Shown: one piece after another, positions 18,100 to 27,525 of the stretch
Numbering within the stretch: the stretch's first letter is position 1
How the letters are laid out: every line of letters starts with the position of its first letter
Assembly (NCBI RefSeq): GCF_030067675.1
Contig: NZ_JASJEV010000001.1
Location: 62,001 to 126,000, forward strand
Length of the DNA stretch: 64,000 nt
Source: Chelatococcus albus
GTDB lineage: Bacteria > Pseudomonadota > Alphaproteobacteria > Rhizobiales > Beijerinckiaceae
Direction of reading: 5' to 3'
The notes under the pieces: generated by a model
Database searches by the model: none
What the model was told of the DNA's origin: nothing
Seen by the model: only the letters and a program-made list of their open reading frames with translations
Position numbers and translations under genes: made by a program

Positions 18100-19470
18100 T
18101 CAGCCGGCGTGCGCCTCGACGTCCGGCAGGCCGCCGCTCTTCAGGAAGCCTTCCAACCAGTGAATGTCGTAGAGGCCGTTCTGGATGTCCTGGTTGCGCA
18201 CCAGCATGCGGAACAGCGGGATGGTCGTGTCGATGCCGTCGACGACCACCTCGTCGAGCGCGCGGCGCAGGCGCATCAGGCATTCGGTGCGCGAGCGACC
18301 GTGCACGATGAGCTTGCCGACGAGGGAGTCGTAGTGCGGAGGGATCCGATAGCCCTGGTAGACTGCCGAGTCGACGCGCACACCGAGGCCGCCCGGCGGG
18401 TGATAGTAGCTGATCAGGCCGGGCGAGGGGCGGAAGGTGGCGTGGTGCTCGGCATTGATGCGGCACTCGATCGCGTGGCCTTCGATCTGCACCTCTTCCT
18501 GCCGGATCGACAAGGGATTGCCGGCCGCGATGCGGATCTGCTCGTTGACCAGATCGATGCCGGTGATCATCTCCGTCACCGGATGCTCGACCTGGATGCG
18601 CGTGTTCATCTCGATGAAGTAGAACTGGCCGTCCTCGTAGAGGAACTCGATCGTGCCCGCGCCGAGATAGCGGAGCTCCTGCATCGCCTTGGCGCAGATG
18701 GCGCCGATGCGATCGCGCTCGGCCTTGTTGAGGGCAGGCGAGGGCCCTTCCTCCCACACTTTCTGGTGCCGGCGCTGCAGCGAGCAGTCGCGCTCGCCGA
18801 GGTGGATGGCGCCGCCCTTGCCGTCGCCAAGCACCTGAATCTCGATGTGGCGCGGCTTCTCCAGATATTTCTCGATGTAGACGGCATCGTCGCCGAAGGC
18901 GGCCTTCGCCTCCGTGCGCGCCGTCAGCAGCGCATGGGCGATGTCGGCCTCGCTGCGCGCCACCTTCATGCCGCGCCCGCCGCCGCCAGCTGCCGCCTTG
19001 ATGAGGACCGGATAGCCGATCTCCCCGGCGATGCGCCTGGCCTCAGTGTCGTCGCTCACGCCGCCGTCCGAGCCCGGGACGCAGGGGATGCCGAGGCGTT
19101 GCGCGGTGCGCTTGGCCTCGATCTTGTCGCCCATGAGGCGGATGTGCTCCGCCTTCGGCCCGATGAAGGCGATGTTGTGGTCGGCGAGCATCTCGGCGAA
19201 GCGGGCGTTCTCCGAGAGGAAGCCGTAGCCGGGGTGCACCGCGTCCGCTCCCGTGATCTCGCAGGCGGCAATGAGCGCCGGCATGTTGAGATAGCTTTCG
19301 CGCGCGGCCGGCGGGCCGATGCATACGCTCTCGTCGGCGAGGCGCACGTGCATGGCATCGGCGTCCGCGGTCGAGTGCACGGCGACGGTCGCGATGCCGA
19401 GTTCCTTGCAGGCGCGGAGGATGCGCAGCGCAATCTCGCCACGGTTCGCGATGAGGATCTTGTCGAACAT
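18100..19470 (-). CDS. accC: Acetyl-CoA carboxylase, biotin carboxylase subunit
   Basis: A 456-residue ATP-grasp enzyme that carboxylates biotin on AccB, the first half-reaction of malonyl-CoA formation. It begins [20 protein letters not shown]. The glycine loop is GGGGRGMKV, the catalytic region includes [17 protein letters not shown] and [16 protein letters not shown], and [13 protein letters not shown] is the biotin carboxylase signature. Length is normal. It is 36 nt downstream of accB in the same direction, the standard accBC pair. Its partner carboxyltransferase genes (accA, accD) are not in the window. Confidence 0.98.
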   Translation of the reverse strand: MFDKILIANRGEIALRILRACKELGIATVAVHSTADADAMHVRLADESVCIGPPAARESYLNMPALIAACEITGADAVHPGYGFLSENARFAEMLADHNIAFIGPKAEHIRLMGDKIEAKRTAQRLGIPCVPGSDGGVSDDTEARRIAGEIGYPVLIKAAAGGGGRGMKVARSEADIAHALLTARTEAKAAFGDDAVYIEKYLEKPRHIEIQVLGDGKGGAIHLGERDCSLQRRHQKVWEEGPSPALNKAERDRIGAICAKAMQELRYLGAGTIEFLYEDGQFYFIEMNTRIQVEHPVTEMITGIDLVNEQIRIAAGNPLSIRQEEVQIEGHAIECRINAEHHATFRPSPGLISYYHPPGGLGVRVDSAVYQGYRIPPHYDSLVGKLIVHGRSRTECLMRLRRALDEVVVDGIDTTIPLFRMLVRNQDIQNGLYDIHWLEGFLKSGGLPDVEAHAG

Positions 19471-19506
19471 TCTTTCGCCCGGCTCTCGCGGCTCGTCCGC
19501 GGGGGA

Positions 19507-19998
19507 TTACTCGATGACGAGCAGCGGCTCGCCGTATTCGACCGGCTGGCCGTCCTCGACGAGAATCGCCGTGACCGTGCCGGCGCGCGGCGCCACGATG
19601 TCGTTGAAGGTCTTCATGGCCTCGACGAGGAGGAGCTTGTCGCCCGCCTCGACCTTCGAGCCCACCTCGACGAAGGGCTTGGCGTCGGGTGAGGGCCGTC
19701 GGTAGGCCGTACCCACCATGGGCGAGGTGACGGCGCCGGGGTGTTCGCCGCTCGGCTTGGCGGCGACCGTCGTGGACGGCGCGGCGACGGGGGCGGGCGC
19801 CGGCGCACTCATGGGGGCTGCGTAGGCCGGCTGCGGTGCAACGGGCACCGTGACAGTGGCCGGCGCCGGCATGCGTGCGACGCGAATGCGCAGGTCACCC
19901 TTCTCGACCTCGATCTCTGTGAGATGGGTCTCGGCGATGAGGGTCGCGAGCTCGCGCACGAGCTCCGGATCGATGGGGCCTTGCTTGTTGTTTGCCAT
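19507..19998 (-). CDS. accB: Acetyl-CoA carboxylase, biotin carboxyl carrier protein
   Basis: 163 residues. The N-terminal third ([20 protein letters not shown]) is the conserved AccB dimer/contact segment. An Ala/Pro-rich linker (about 55-95) leads to the biotinyl domain, with [21 protein letters not shown] and the biotinylated lysine in [11 protein letters not shown] 19998 was selected because [17 protein letters not shown] is the natural start; a longer upstream frame crosses aroQ. It lies 13 nt after aroQ and 36 nt before accC, so the three are almost certainly co-transcribed. Confidence 0.97.
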   Translation of the reverse strand: MANNKQGPIDPELVRELATLIAETHLTEIEVEKGDLRIRVARMPAPATVTVPVAPQPAYAAPMSAPAPAPVAAPSTTVAAKPSGEHPGAVTSPMVGTAYRRPSPDAKPFVEVGSKVEAGDKLLLVEAMKTFNDIVAPRAGTVTAILVEDGQPVEYGEPLLVIE

Positions 19999-20011
19999 GG
20001 GCCTTTCGTTC

Positions 20012-20479
20012 TCAGGTTCGGCCGCCGCTCGCCTGCGCGCGCTCGCGCAGCAGCGGCACGATGGCGTCAAGGGCGAGCAGGTAGCTCGTCGCCCCGAAGC
20101 CGCAGATGACGCCCGCGCAGACGGGCGCGATGGTCGAATGATGGCGGAAGCTCTCGCGCGCATGCACGTTCGAGAGGTGCACCTCGATGGCGAGCGCGTC
20201 GACGGCCTTGATGGCGTCCCGCAGCGCGATCGACGTATGCGTGTAGGCGGCCGCATTCAGGACGATGCCCGCGCCGGCGAGCCCCGCTTCCTGGATGAAG
20301 GTGACGAGCTCGCCCTCGACATTCGTCTGTCGGAAGACGATCTCCACGCCCAATGCGTCGGCACGGGTGCGAATTCGCCGCTCGATCTCGGCGAGCGTCA
20401 GCGAGCCGTAGGTCTGCGGCTCGCGCGTTCCGAGCAGGTTGAGATTGGGTCCGTTGAGGACGTGGACGGCTATCATCAC
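20012..20479 (-). CDS. aroQ: Type II 3-dehydroquinate dehydratase
   Basis: A 155-residue shikimate-pathway enzyme converting 3-dehydroquinate to 3-dehydroshikimate, a dodecamer in known members. The motifs [18 protein letters not shown] (with the catalytic Tyr), [15 protein letters not shown] (substrate-binding Asn/His) and [17 protein letters not shown] are all present. It starts with tandem ATG codons at 20479 and 20476. It leads accB at 13 nt spacing, the usual order in Hyphomicrobiales. A GC-rich hairpin at 20489-20512 lies just upstream. Confidence 0.97.
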   Translation of the reverse strand: MMIAVHVLNGPNLNLLGTREPQTYGSLTLAEIERRIRTRADALGVEIVFRQTNVEGELVTFIQEAGLAGAGIVLNAAAYTHTSIALRDAIKAVDALAIEVHLSNVHARESFRHHSTIAPVCAGVICGFGATSYLLALDAIVPLLRERAQASGGRT

Positions 20480-20488
20480 CTGTTTACC

Positions 20489-20512
20489 GGCCGGGCCCAG
20501 CGCGGCCCGGCC
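20489..20512 (-). terminator. GC-rich hairpin between dsbA-like gene and aroQ
   Basis: A 9-bp perfect stem GGCCGGGCC / GGCCCGGCC with a 6-nt loop lies in the 140-nt gap, 10 nt before the aroQ start. It could end the dsbA transcript or act as a 5' structure of the aroQ-accBC message. No U-run follows it. Confidence 0.35.
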
Positions 20513-20619
20513 GCGACGCCCCGGCCCTCTTAGCCAAAAGGCGGCTGAAGGGGAAGAGGAACGGCGCCGTTCAGGGGGACGCGACGGCGAAAGCCTGGGG
20601 GAAATATGCGCCTGGGGCG

Positions 20620-21396
20620 TCAGCGCGTCGGTTTGGCGTTGTTGCGCGCGGCGTCGACGGCGGCCTTCAGGGGCTCGTAGCCGACCGCGCCCGGGATGAT
20701 CTCCTCCCCGACGATGAAGGCGGGCGTGCCGCTCAGGGCGAGCTTGTCGCCGAGCCGCACCGTCTCCTCGATGGCCGCGCGCACGTCTTTGCCCTCCATG
20801 TCCTTGGCGAGCTTTGCCGTGTCAAGGCCCATGTCCTTGGCGACGGCCATGGCGCGATCCTTGCCGACGCGGCCCTTCGATGCCATCAGTCTCTGGTGGT
20901 ACTCGAAGTACTTGTCGCCGGTGAGCTGGTGCTTGACGGCGAGCGCGACGTAGGCGGCCTCCACGGAATCGGGGCCGAGGACGGGGAAGTCCTTCAGCAC
21001 GACGCGCAGGTTCGTGTCCTTCTTGACGAGTTCGGCCACGTCGGCCATTGCGCGTTTGCAATACCCGCAGTTGTAGTCGAAGAACTCGACGAGCGTGACG
21101 TCGCCCTTGGGGTTGCCGACGACGATATTGGCAGGCGACTCGTACAGGGCCTTTGCCTCCGACAGCAAGGCGTTGCGCTGCGCCGTGCGCTGCAGGTCCT
21201 GCTGGCGCTTTTCGAGCGCCACCAGCGCCTCCTGCAGGACTTCCGGGTTCTGTATGAGATAGTCGCGAATGACGCTCTCGATCTCCTTCTTCTGCGAAGG
21301 CGAGAACTCGGCCGCGGCGGCCGGCATGGCGCCGAGCGCCAGCGACAGGCCGGCCGCGGCTGCGAAGGAGCGGGGGAGGTGGAACACGGAATTCAT
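20620..21396 (-). CDS. DsbA-family periplasmic thiol oxidoreductase
   Basis: 258 residues. A signal peptide (AAAAGLSLALGAMPAAAA, cleavage near 29) is followed by a helical segment rich in Gln/Lys/Glu (about 30-80), then a thioredoxin-fold domain with the redox motif CGYC in EFFDYNCGYCKRA and a cis-Pro loop SGTPAFIVGEE. The usual role is disulfide formation or isomerisation in the periplasm. Length and the N-terminal helix fit the alphaproteobacterial DsbA/Com1-like group. It is 54 nt behind an M48 protease gene, a conserved pair that suggests joint work on envelope protein quality. Confidence 0.92.
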   Translation of the reverse strand: MNSVFHLPRSFAAAAGLSLALGAMPAAAAEFSPSQKKEIESVIRDYLIQNPEVLQEALVALEKRQQDLQRTAQRNALLSEAKALYESPANIVVGNPKGDVTLVEFFDYNCGYCKRAMADVAELVKKDTNLRVVLKDFPVLGPDSVEAAYVALAVKHQLTGDKYFEYHQRLMASKGRVGKDRAMAVAKDMGLDTAKLAKDMEGKDVRAAIEETVRLGDKLALSGTPAFIVGEEIIPGAVGYEPLKAAVDAARNNAKPTR

Positions 21397-21450
21397 CGAT
21401 CGATCCTCGGGCTCTGTCGGAGCGGGCGCCAGCCGGTGCCCGCCAGCAAT

Positions 21451-22863
21451 TCATCGCTGCGGTTTCGGGGGTTGGTAAGTCAGGATGTCGTCGGCCTTCA
21501 GCCAGCCCGGCGATCCTTTCGGCAGCTTGGCCTGGGCACGGGAGGCCTGGGTGGCCGCCGCGCTCCATTCTCCCTGGGCGAAGTAGTACTGGGCGGAGGC
21601 GAGCTCCGCCATGGCAATGTTGCCCTTGCGCGCGTAGGCCGTGGCGAGGTGGCGGAAGTTCTCCGCCGAATCCGGCTCGCGCTGCGTCGCGTTCTGCAGT
21701 TCACGGATCGCCTCGTCCATGACCGCCGGATTGTCCGTCGCCACGAGGGCATGGCCGAGCATGCCGCGGATCAGGGCTGAGGACGGCGCCATCGAGACGG
21801 CCTTGCGCAGCGGCTCGACGGCCTCGCGGGCGCGCCCGCCCTCGAGCAGTGCTTGCCCCTTCAGCTCCCAGAAGTAGGGATTGCCGGGCTGCTCCTTGAT
21901 CAGGCCGTCGATCTGCGCGACGGCGTCCATGAGCCGACCCGAGCGATAGGTGGAGATCGCGCGGGCATATCGGGCCGCAAGCGACCCATCGCTCGGCGGA
22001 TAGCGCCGCAGCACCGTTTCCGGCCGCTCGGTGAACCCGACGAGCTTGGCGCGCATCAGGTCGTGGCGGGCCTGAAGGGTGGGCGGGTCCTTCCTGCTGT
22101 AGTTCGGGCTCTGCTTGGCGAGGGCCTCCAGATTGGCGATGCGCTCCTGCGGCATCGGATGACTTTGCAGATAGGGGTCGATCGACGCCGTGCGGAAGAT
22201 CGCTTCGTCGGCGAAGCGGCGGAAGGTGTCGAGCATGCCCTTGGGCGACTGGCCTGTGGCGTTGAGGTAGCGCAGCGCCGCTTGATCCGCCGCCTGTTCC
22301 TCGCCGCGCGCATAGGCGAGGAGATTGCGCTTCACGAGCTCCTGCGAGCCGGCGAGGACACCGGCGCCGCCGTAGCCGGCATTGCCGACGCGGCTGCCGG
22401 CGGCCGCCGAGCCGGCGAGCGCCGCCGCGCCGAAGAGCATACCGACGACGGATAGAATCTGCGCATTGGCGATCTGTTCGCGCAGGCGCGCCAGATGCCC
22501 GCCGGCGATATGGCCGCTCTCGTGCGCCAGGACGCCAATGACCTCGTTCGGGGTCTTCGAGTCGATCAGGGCACCCGTATTGATGAAGATGCGCCGCCCG
22601 TCTGCCACGAAGGCATTGAACGACCGGTCGCCGATCAGCACCACCTTGACCGAGCCTGAGCGGATGCCGGCGGCCTTGAGGATCGGCGCCACATAGTCGC
22701 GCATGAGCTGCTCGATCTCGGTGTCGCGGATGATCGTGCGTTGCTGCGCGCCGGCGGGCAGGGGGGAGAGCGCCATCGCGGCCGCGGCGAGGCAGGCCAC
22801 GGCCCTGCGCCATCTGCGCTCTGGACGTTTCGTCCGGTCGCTCGGAAACGGGCCGCGGAGCAT
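21451..22863 (-). CDS. M48-family metalloprotease with TPR domain (BepA-like)
   Basis: A 470-residue exported protein. A basic N-terminus and hydrophobic stretch (AVACLAAAAMALSPLPAGA) form a signal peptide. The M48 catalytic domain has HESGH for zinc (GVLAHESGHIAGGHLARL) and the third ligand Glu in YARGEEQAADQAAL. From about residue 300 come TPR-like repeats (for example NPYFWELKGQALLEGGRAREAVEPLR). This matches BepA/YfgC, a periplasmic chaperone-protease for outer-membrane assembly. ATG 22863 gives a sensible signal peptide. It is the first gene of the run dsbA-aroQ-accBC-aat. Confidence 0.92.
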   Translation of the reverse strand: MLRGPFPSDRTKRPERRWRRAVACLAAAAMALSPLPAGAQQRTIIRDTEIEQLMRDYVAPILKAAGIRSGSVKVVLIGDRSFNAFVADGRRIFINTGALIDSKTPNEVIGVLAHESGHIAGGHLARLREQIANAQILSVVGMLFGAAALAGSAAAGSRVGNAGYGGAGVLAGSQELVKRNLLAYARGEEQAADQAALRYLNATGQSPKGMLDTFRRFADEAIFRTASIDPYLQSHPMPQERIANLEALAKQSPNYSRKDPPTLQARHDLMRAKLVGFTERPETVLRRYPPSDGSLAARYARAISTYRSGRLMDAVAQIDGLIKEQPGNPYFWELKGQALLEGGRAREAVEPLRKAVSMAPSSALIRGMLGHALVATDNPAVMDEAIRELQNATQREPDSAENFRHLATAYARKGNIAMAELASAQYYFAQGEWSAAATQASRAQAKLPKGSPGWLKADDILTYQPPKPQR

Positions 22864-23000
22864 GATGGCGTCGAGTGTTAGGGAGGTATTCCGCAATAGG
22901 TCAACTCAGAAGGATGTCATCGGCCCGTGAAACCGGCCGCATTGTGTCGCGAACGTGGGCACGATAACGGTGCACGTCCGTTCGGAGAAGCCGGTTCCTC

Positions 23001-24188
23001 ATGCGCAGTCTTCCCACCAATGCCCCATCGCCCGCCCGTCTCGTCGCGGCGCGAGCCGCCGGCGTCTCGCCGTTTCTCGCCATGGATGTCTTGTCTGCCG
23101 CAAAGGCAAAAGAAAGGCGGGGCGAGCAGGTGGTGCACATGGAGGTGGGCCAGCCGTCGGCGCCGGCGCCGCGGCTCGCGCGCGAGGCCGCGAGCGCAGC
23201 ACTCGCGCGTGGCCATATCGGCTATACGGAGGCCCTCGGAATACCCTCGCTGCGCGAGCGGATCGCCAGCCATTACGGCGAGACCTACGGCGTCGAGGTC
23301 CCGCCCGAGCGGATCGTCGTGACCACCGGCTCGTCCGCCGGATTCGTTCTCGCCTTCCTGTCGCTGTTCGAGCCTGGTGCGCGGGTCGCCATCACGGCGC
23401 CGGGCTATCCCGCCTATCGCAACATCTTCGGCGCGCTCGGCATCGAGGTCGTGCCGGTTCCGGTCGGCCCGTCGACCCGCTGGGTCATGGACGGCGATGC
23501 CGTCGCGCGGATGCATGCGGAGAGGCCGCTTGCCGGTGTTCTCATCATGAGCCCGGCCAATCCGACCGGCACGATGATGAGCCGGCAGGCCTTGGCGAGC
23601 CTTGCTGCCAAGTGCCGCGAACTCGGCATCTGGCTGGTTTCGGACGAGATCTACCACGGGCTTACCTACGAGGCGCCGGCCGAGACCGCCCTGCGCTTCG
23701 ACGACGAGACCGTCGTCGTCAATTCCTTCTCCAAGTACTATTGCATGACCGGCTGGCGCATCGGCTGGCTCGTCGTGCCAGACGCGCTGGTGCGGCCGAT
23801 CGAGCGGCTTGCGCAGAATCTCTACATCTCGCCCCCCTATCTCAGCCAGGTCGCCGCGGAAGCGGCCTTCTCGGCGGTGGAAGAGCTCGAGGCCGTCAAG
23901 GCCGGCTACGCTGCCAACAGGGCGATGCTTCTCGAGGAGCTGCCGCGGATCGGGCTGGGGGAGGGGCCATCGGTCGATGGCGCCTTCTACGCCTATATCG
24001 ATGTCACGCGCTTCACCAACGATTCCGCCGAGTTCTGCCGCCGCATGCTGAACGAGGCCGGGGTGGCGGCGACTCCCGGCCTCGACTTCGATCTCGAACG
24101 GGGCGCGCGCTATCTGCGCCTGTCCTTCGCCGGCTCGCACGAGGACTGTCGCGAGGCGATAGCGCGCCTGCGCGGCTGGCTCGCCTGA
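23001..24188 (+). CDS. Pyridoxal-phosphate class I/II aminotransferase
   Basis: 395 residues, fold type I. It has SPANPTGT (substrate carboxylate loop), SDEIYHGLTYE (PLP contact Asp/Tyr), and the Schiff-base lysine in SFSKYYCMTGWRIGW. The opening AARAAGVSPFLAMDVL and GHIGYTEALGIPSLRERIA are typical of the aspartate/aromatic aminotransferase-like group. The exact amino acid substrate cannot be told. It is divergent from the M48 gene across 137 nt and ends against RNase E with a terminator hairpin between. Confidence 0.93.
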   Translation: MRSLPTNAPSPARLVAARAAGVSPFLAMDVLSAAKAKERRGEQVVHMEVGQPSAPAPRLAREAASAALARGHIGYTEALGIPSLRERIASHYGETYGVEVPPERIVVTTGSSAGFVLAFLSLFEPGARVAITAPGYPAYRNIFGALGIEVVPVPVGPSTRWVMDGDAVARMHAERPLAGVLIMSPANPTGTMMSRQALASLAAKCRELGIWLVSDEIYHGLTYEAPAETALRFDDETVVVNSFSKYYCMTGWRIGWLVVPDALVRPIERLAQNLYISPPYLSQVAAEAAFSAVEELEAVKAGYAANRAMLLEELPRIGLGEGPSVDGAFYAYIDVTRFTNDSAEFCRRMLNEAGVAATPGLDFDLERGARYLRLSFAGSHEDCREAIARLRGWLA

Positions 24189-24236
24189 TCGGCACAGCGC
24201 GGCGGCCGCCGGCTTCCGACCCGATCCCTGAACGAC

Positions 24237-24268
24237 AACGGCGGCGGAAACGAAGTCCCGCCGCCGTT
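24237..24268. terminator. Bidirectional terminator hairpin between aminotransferase and rne
   Basis: A perfect 11-bp stem AACGGCGGCGG / CCGCCGCCGTT with a 10-nt loop. The A and T pairs at the stem base and its place between two convergent stops (24188 and 24294) suit a two-way terminator. Confidence 0.75.
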
Positions 24269-24293
24269 CGTTCCCTTGCCTCGACCGTGCGCG

Positions 24294-26864
24294 CTATTCG
24301 CCCGTGAGCGTGGCCTTGGCCCGCGACCACCAACCCGTGCGCTTCGGCCGGTTGGGATCGACGACCTCCTCGATCACGACGGGCTCCGGCTCCGGAGCGG
24401 CAGGGGCCTCGGGCGCGGCCTCGGGCTCTTCGGCCGGTACGCCGGCTTCGGCGACCGCAGCTTCAGGCTCGCTCGCCGCGGCGAGGGGGACACCCGCTTC
24501 GCCCGGTGGCTCGACGGCGGGCTGCCCGACAGGCTCGATCGGGGCAGGTTCCTCGCCCGCGACCGTCGCCGGCTCGCGCTCGCCGGCCTCACCCGCCTCC
24601 GCCTCGGCGGGGCCGCCGCGACGCCCGCGGCGGCCGCCACGCCGGCCGCGCCGCCGCCGCTGCCCGCCATCCTCCTCGGCTGCACCTTCGGCAGCCTCCG
24701 CCATGGAGGGCTCCAGCGCTTCCCCGGATGCGGGGACCTCTGCGGTCGTCTCCTGCCCGGAGGTCGCAAGCACGACTTCCGCCCCTTCCTCCTCCTCGGC
24801 CGCACCTTCCGCAGCCTCGGCCTCGCCGGCCGCGGCGCCAAACTCGGCGGGCTCCCGCCCCTCGCGCATCTCGCCGCCGCGACCGCGCCGCCGCCGCCGA
24901 CGACGCCGGCGACGTCCGCCCTCTTCCTCGCCGGCCTCGGCGCGCTCGGGCCGCTCCAGGCGCTCCCCTTCCTCCAGGGCCGCCCGCGCCGGCGCGATCT
25001 CGATGATCTCGGCCTCCTCGACCGGCGCGATGGTATCGACCTGGATGCCGGTGGCCGCCGCCTTGTGCTCCAGCCGCAGCGCCGGCTCACCCCGCTCCAG
25101 GGTGAAGTAGGTCGTTCCCGTCAGGCTGTCGTCGGCGAGAACGGTGATGGCGACGCCGAAGCGGTTCTCCAGTTCGCGCACGTGGATGCGCTTCTGGTTG
25201 AGGATGTAGAGGGCGACTTCCGTGCGCGTCTTGACCGTGAGGTTGTTGGCCGCGCTCTTCAGAAGCGTCTCCTCGAGCGAGCGCAGGATGTGCAGCGCGA
25301 CGGAGGGCGTCGCGCGGACGAAGCCCGATCCGCCGCAGTGCGCGCAGGTCACCGTGGAGCTCTCGAGCACGCCGGTGCGGATGCGCTGGCGTGACATTTC
25401 GAGAAGTCCGAAGGCCGAGATCCGGCCGACCTGGATGCGGGCCCGGTCGTTTTTCAGGCAATCCTTCAGCTTCTTCTCGACGGCGCGGTTGTTGCGCTTC
25501 TCCTCCATGTCGATGAAGTCGATGACGATGAGGCCGGCGAGGTCGCGCAGGCGCAGCTGCCGCGCGATCTCCTCGGCCGCCTCGAGATTCGTCTTGAGCG
25601 CCGTGTCCTCGATGTTGTGCTCGCGCGTCGAGCGGCCCGAGTTCACGTCGATCGAAACGAGCGCTTCCGTCGGGTTGATGACGATGTAACCGCCGGAGCG
25701 CAGGGTCACCTGATTGGAGAACATCGCGTCGAGCTGGGCCTCGACGCCGAAGCGCGCGAAGAGCGGATGCGTATCCTTGTAGGGGCGCACGACCTTGGCA
25801 TGGCTCGGCATGAGCATGCGCATGAAGTCCTTGGCCTCGCGGTAACCCTCGTCGCCGGAGACCTGAACCTCGTCGATGTCCTTGTTGTAGAGGTCGCGGA
25901 TGGCGCGCTTGATGAGCGATCCTTCCTCGTAGACAAGGGCAGGGGCCGATGACTTCAAGGTCAGCTCGCGCACGCTCTCCCACAGGCGCAGGAGATATTC
26001 GAAGTCGCGCTTGATCTCGGCCTTGGTGCGCGCCGCGCCGGCCGTGCGCAGGATGACGCCCATGCCCTCCGGCACCTCGAGCTCCTGCGCAACCGACTTG
26101 AGCCGCTTGCGGTCGGTGGCATTGGTGATCTTGCGGGAAATGCCGCCGCCGCGCGCCGTGTTCGGCATCAGCACGGAGTAGCGGCCCGCGAGCGACAGAT
26201 AGGTGGTCAGCGCCGCGCCCTTGTTGCCACGCTCTTCCTTGACAACCTGGACCAGAAGGATCTGCCGGCGCTTGATCACCTCCTGGATCTTGTACTGCCG
26301 GCGCAGCGGACGATGGCGCCGGTCCGGCACTTCCTCGAGCGCGTCGGCGCCGCCGCCGACCTGCTCGACGATCTCTTCCTCGCCGACATGCTCGCCGTTG
26401 TCGCCGTTGTCGCCCCTGTCTTCCTTGGCGGATTCGCCGACTTCCGTCGGCTCGGGAGCCTCGGCGCTCACCGCTTCGGCGGCCACCGTCTCGCCGCCGT
26501 CCTGCGTCTTGGGCGCTGCCTGCCGGCGTCCCTTGCGCCTGGCCGCCCGATCCTCGTCGCGCTCGGCGTCGCGCTCCGCCCGTGCCTCCTCCTCGAGCAG
26601 CGCCAGCCGATCGGCGACGGGGATCTGGTAGTAGTCGGGATGAATCTCGCTGAAGGCGAGGAAGCCGTGCCGATTGCCGCCATACTCCACGAAGGCCGCC
26701 TGCAGCGACGGCTCAACGCGCGTGACCTTGGCGAGATAGATATTGCCGCGCAGCTGCTTCCGGCTGGCGGATTCGAAATCGAACTCTTCGACCCGGTTAC
26801 CGCGAACCACCACCACCCGGGTTTCTTCCGGGTGGGAGGCGTCGATGAGCATTTTGTTGGCCAT
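24294..26864 (-). CDS. rne: Ribonuclease E/G
   Basis: An 856-residue endoribonuclease, core of mRNA decay and rRNA/tRNA processing. MANKMLIDASHPEETRVVVV opens the S1/RNase H region. An acidic insert of about 85 residues (roughly 100-185) splits the S1 domain, as usual in alphaproteobacteria. The DNase I-like catalytic site shows ALVSIDVNSGRSTRE and VIDFIDMEEKRN (two metal Asp), and the zinc link is CAHCGGSG. From about 640 the tail is acidic with Arg-rich blocks ([15 protein letters not shown] and RRGRRGGRRGRRGG), probably an RNA-binding and degradosome scaffold. It has a long upstream region, as in other rne genes. Confidence 0.97.
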   Translation of the reverse strand: MANKMLIDASHPEETRVVVVRGNRVEEFDFESASRKQLRGNIYLAKVTRVEPSLQAAFVEYGGNRHGFLAFSEIHPDYYQIPVADRLALLEEEARAERDAERDEDRAARRKGRRQAAPKTQDGGETVAAEAVSAEAPEPTEVGESAKEDRGDNGDNGEHVGEEEIVEQVGGGADALEEVPDRRHRPLRRQYKIQEVIKRRQILLVQVVKEERGNKGAALTTYLSLAGRYSVLMPNTARGGGISRKITNATDRKRLKSVAQELEVPEGMGVILRTAGAARTKAEIKRDFEYLLRLWESVRELTLKSSAPALVYEEGSLIKRAIRDLYNKDIDEVQVSGDEGYREAKDFMRMLMPSHAKVVRPYKDTHPLFARFGVEAQLDAMFSNQVTLRSGGYIVINPTEALVSIDVNSGRSTREHNIEDTALKTNLEAAEEIARQLRLRDLAGLIVIDFIDMEEKRNNRAVEKKLKDCLKNDRARIQVGRISAFGLLEMSRQRIRTGVLESSTVTCAHCGGSGFVRATPSVALHILRSLEETLLKSAANNLTVKTRTEVALYILNQKRIHVRELENRFGVAITVLADDSLTGTTYFTLERGEPALRLEHKAAATGIQVDTIAPVEEAEIIEIAPARAALEEGERLERPERAEAGEEEGGRRRRRRRRRRGRGGEMREGREPAEFGAAAGEAEAAEGAAEEEEGAEVVLATSGQETTAEVPASGEALEPSMAEAAEGAAEEDGGQRRRRGRRGGRRGRRGGPAEAEAGEAGEREPATVAGEEPAPIEPVGQPAVEPPGEAGVPLAAASEPEAAVAEAGVPAEEPEAAPEAPAAPEPEPVVIEEVVDPNRPKRTGWWSRAKATLTGE

Positions 26865-27525
26865 GTTGAACTCTCGAGCAGGCGACCGCGGGCGCGTGGC
26901 GCGTCGAAGCCCTGCCGCGGGATCGCGGCCGGCTGGTTTCCTCGACGGCGGAGACGATGCTCGCCGAACGGTCGCTGGCGCGCCGGACGGAGCCGGCGCT
27001 GTGGTGGAAGGGGTGAAACGCTGAACCTGGGACCCGGGCGGCGACGATTGCGCGCGGCACGGCCGTCGCGTCGCCGATCACGGTCTGCGACGGAGCGAGC
27101 CGGGCTTTCGAGAAAGAGCCGCCCATGTCCTCCGGTCCTCAATCCTCACGCCGCGGGGACCGGGTCGATGAGACCGGTGCCGCGGAAACCGCTGCGGCGC
27201 TTGCGCGCAGCCTCGCGACAACCGTCACGGCGCGCACCGATAGGGCCGCGCGAACATGGCCGCGCCCAGTGCGCGGCAATCTGGCAGTCGGCGCCTCGCC
27301 CGTCGGAACGGAAGCGATGCAGAGCGACGCCGAAACGGAGTCAGTTTCATTACAGACGCGTGTCGGCATTTGGCAAGCGGGAAGGTTGCCGGACGGGAAT
27401 GTTGCGCCGCCGCAACGCCTTCACGCGGAGGTGTCGCAAAGCGCTGGAGAAGTGTTAACCGGCCGCTTCCTATCTCTTAAGCAACGGGGGAGGCTGACGA
27501 GGCGGGAACAAGCGACGACCGATCG
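26865..27525. other. 661-nt divergent gap between rne and the amidase gene
   Basis: No gene is supported here. In known bacteria the rne leader is long and structured and mediates autoregulation, and this gap is large enough for the same, but I see no specific conserved hairpin. The segment 27335-27480 is less GC-rich (TTTCATTACAG, GTTAACC) and may contain the amidase promoter. Confidence 0.45.

Noticed and set aside
18109-19692. A 527-residue frame antisense to accC and accB
   Set aside because: It is a shadow frame of two genes with complete motifs.
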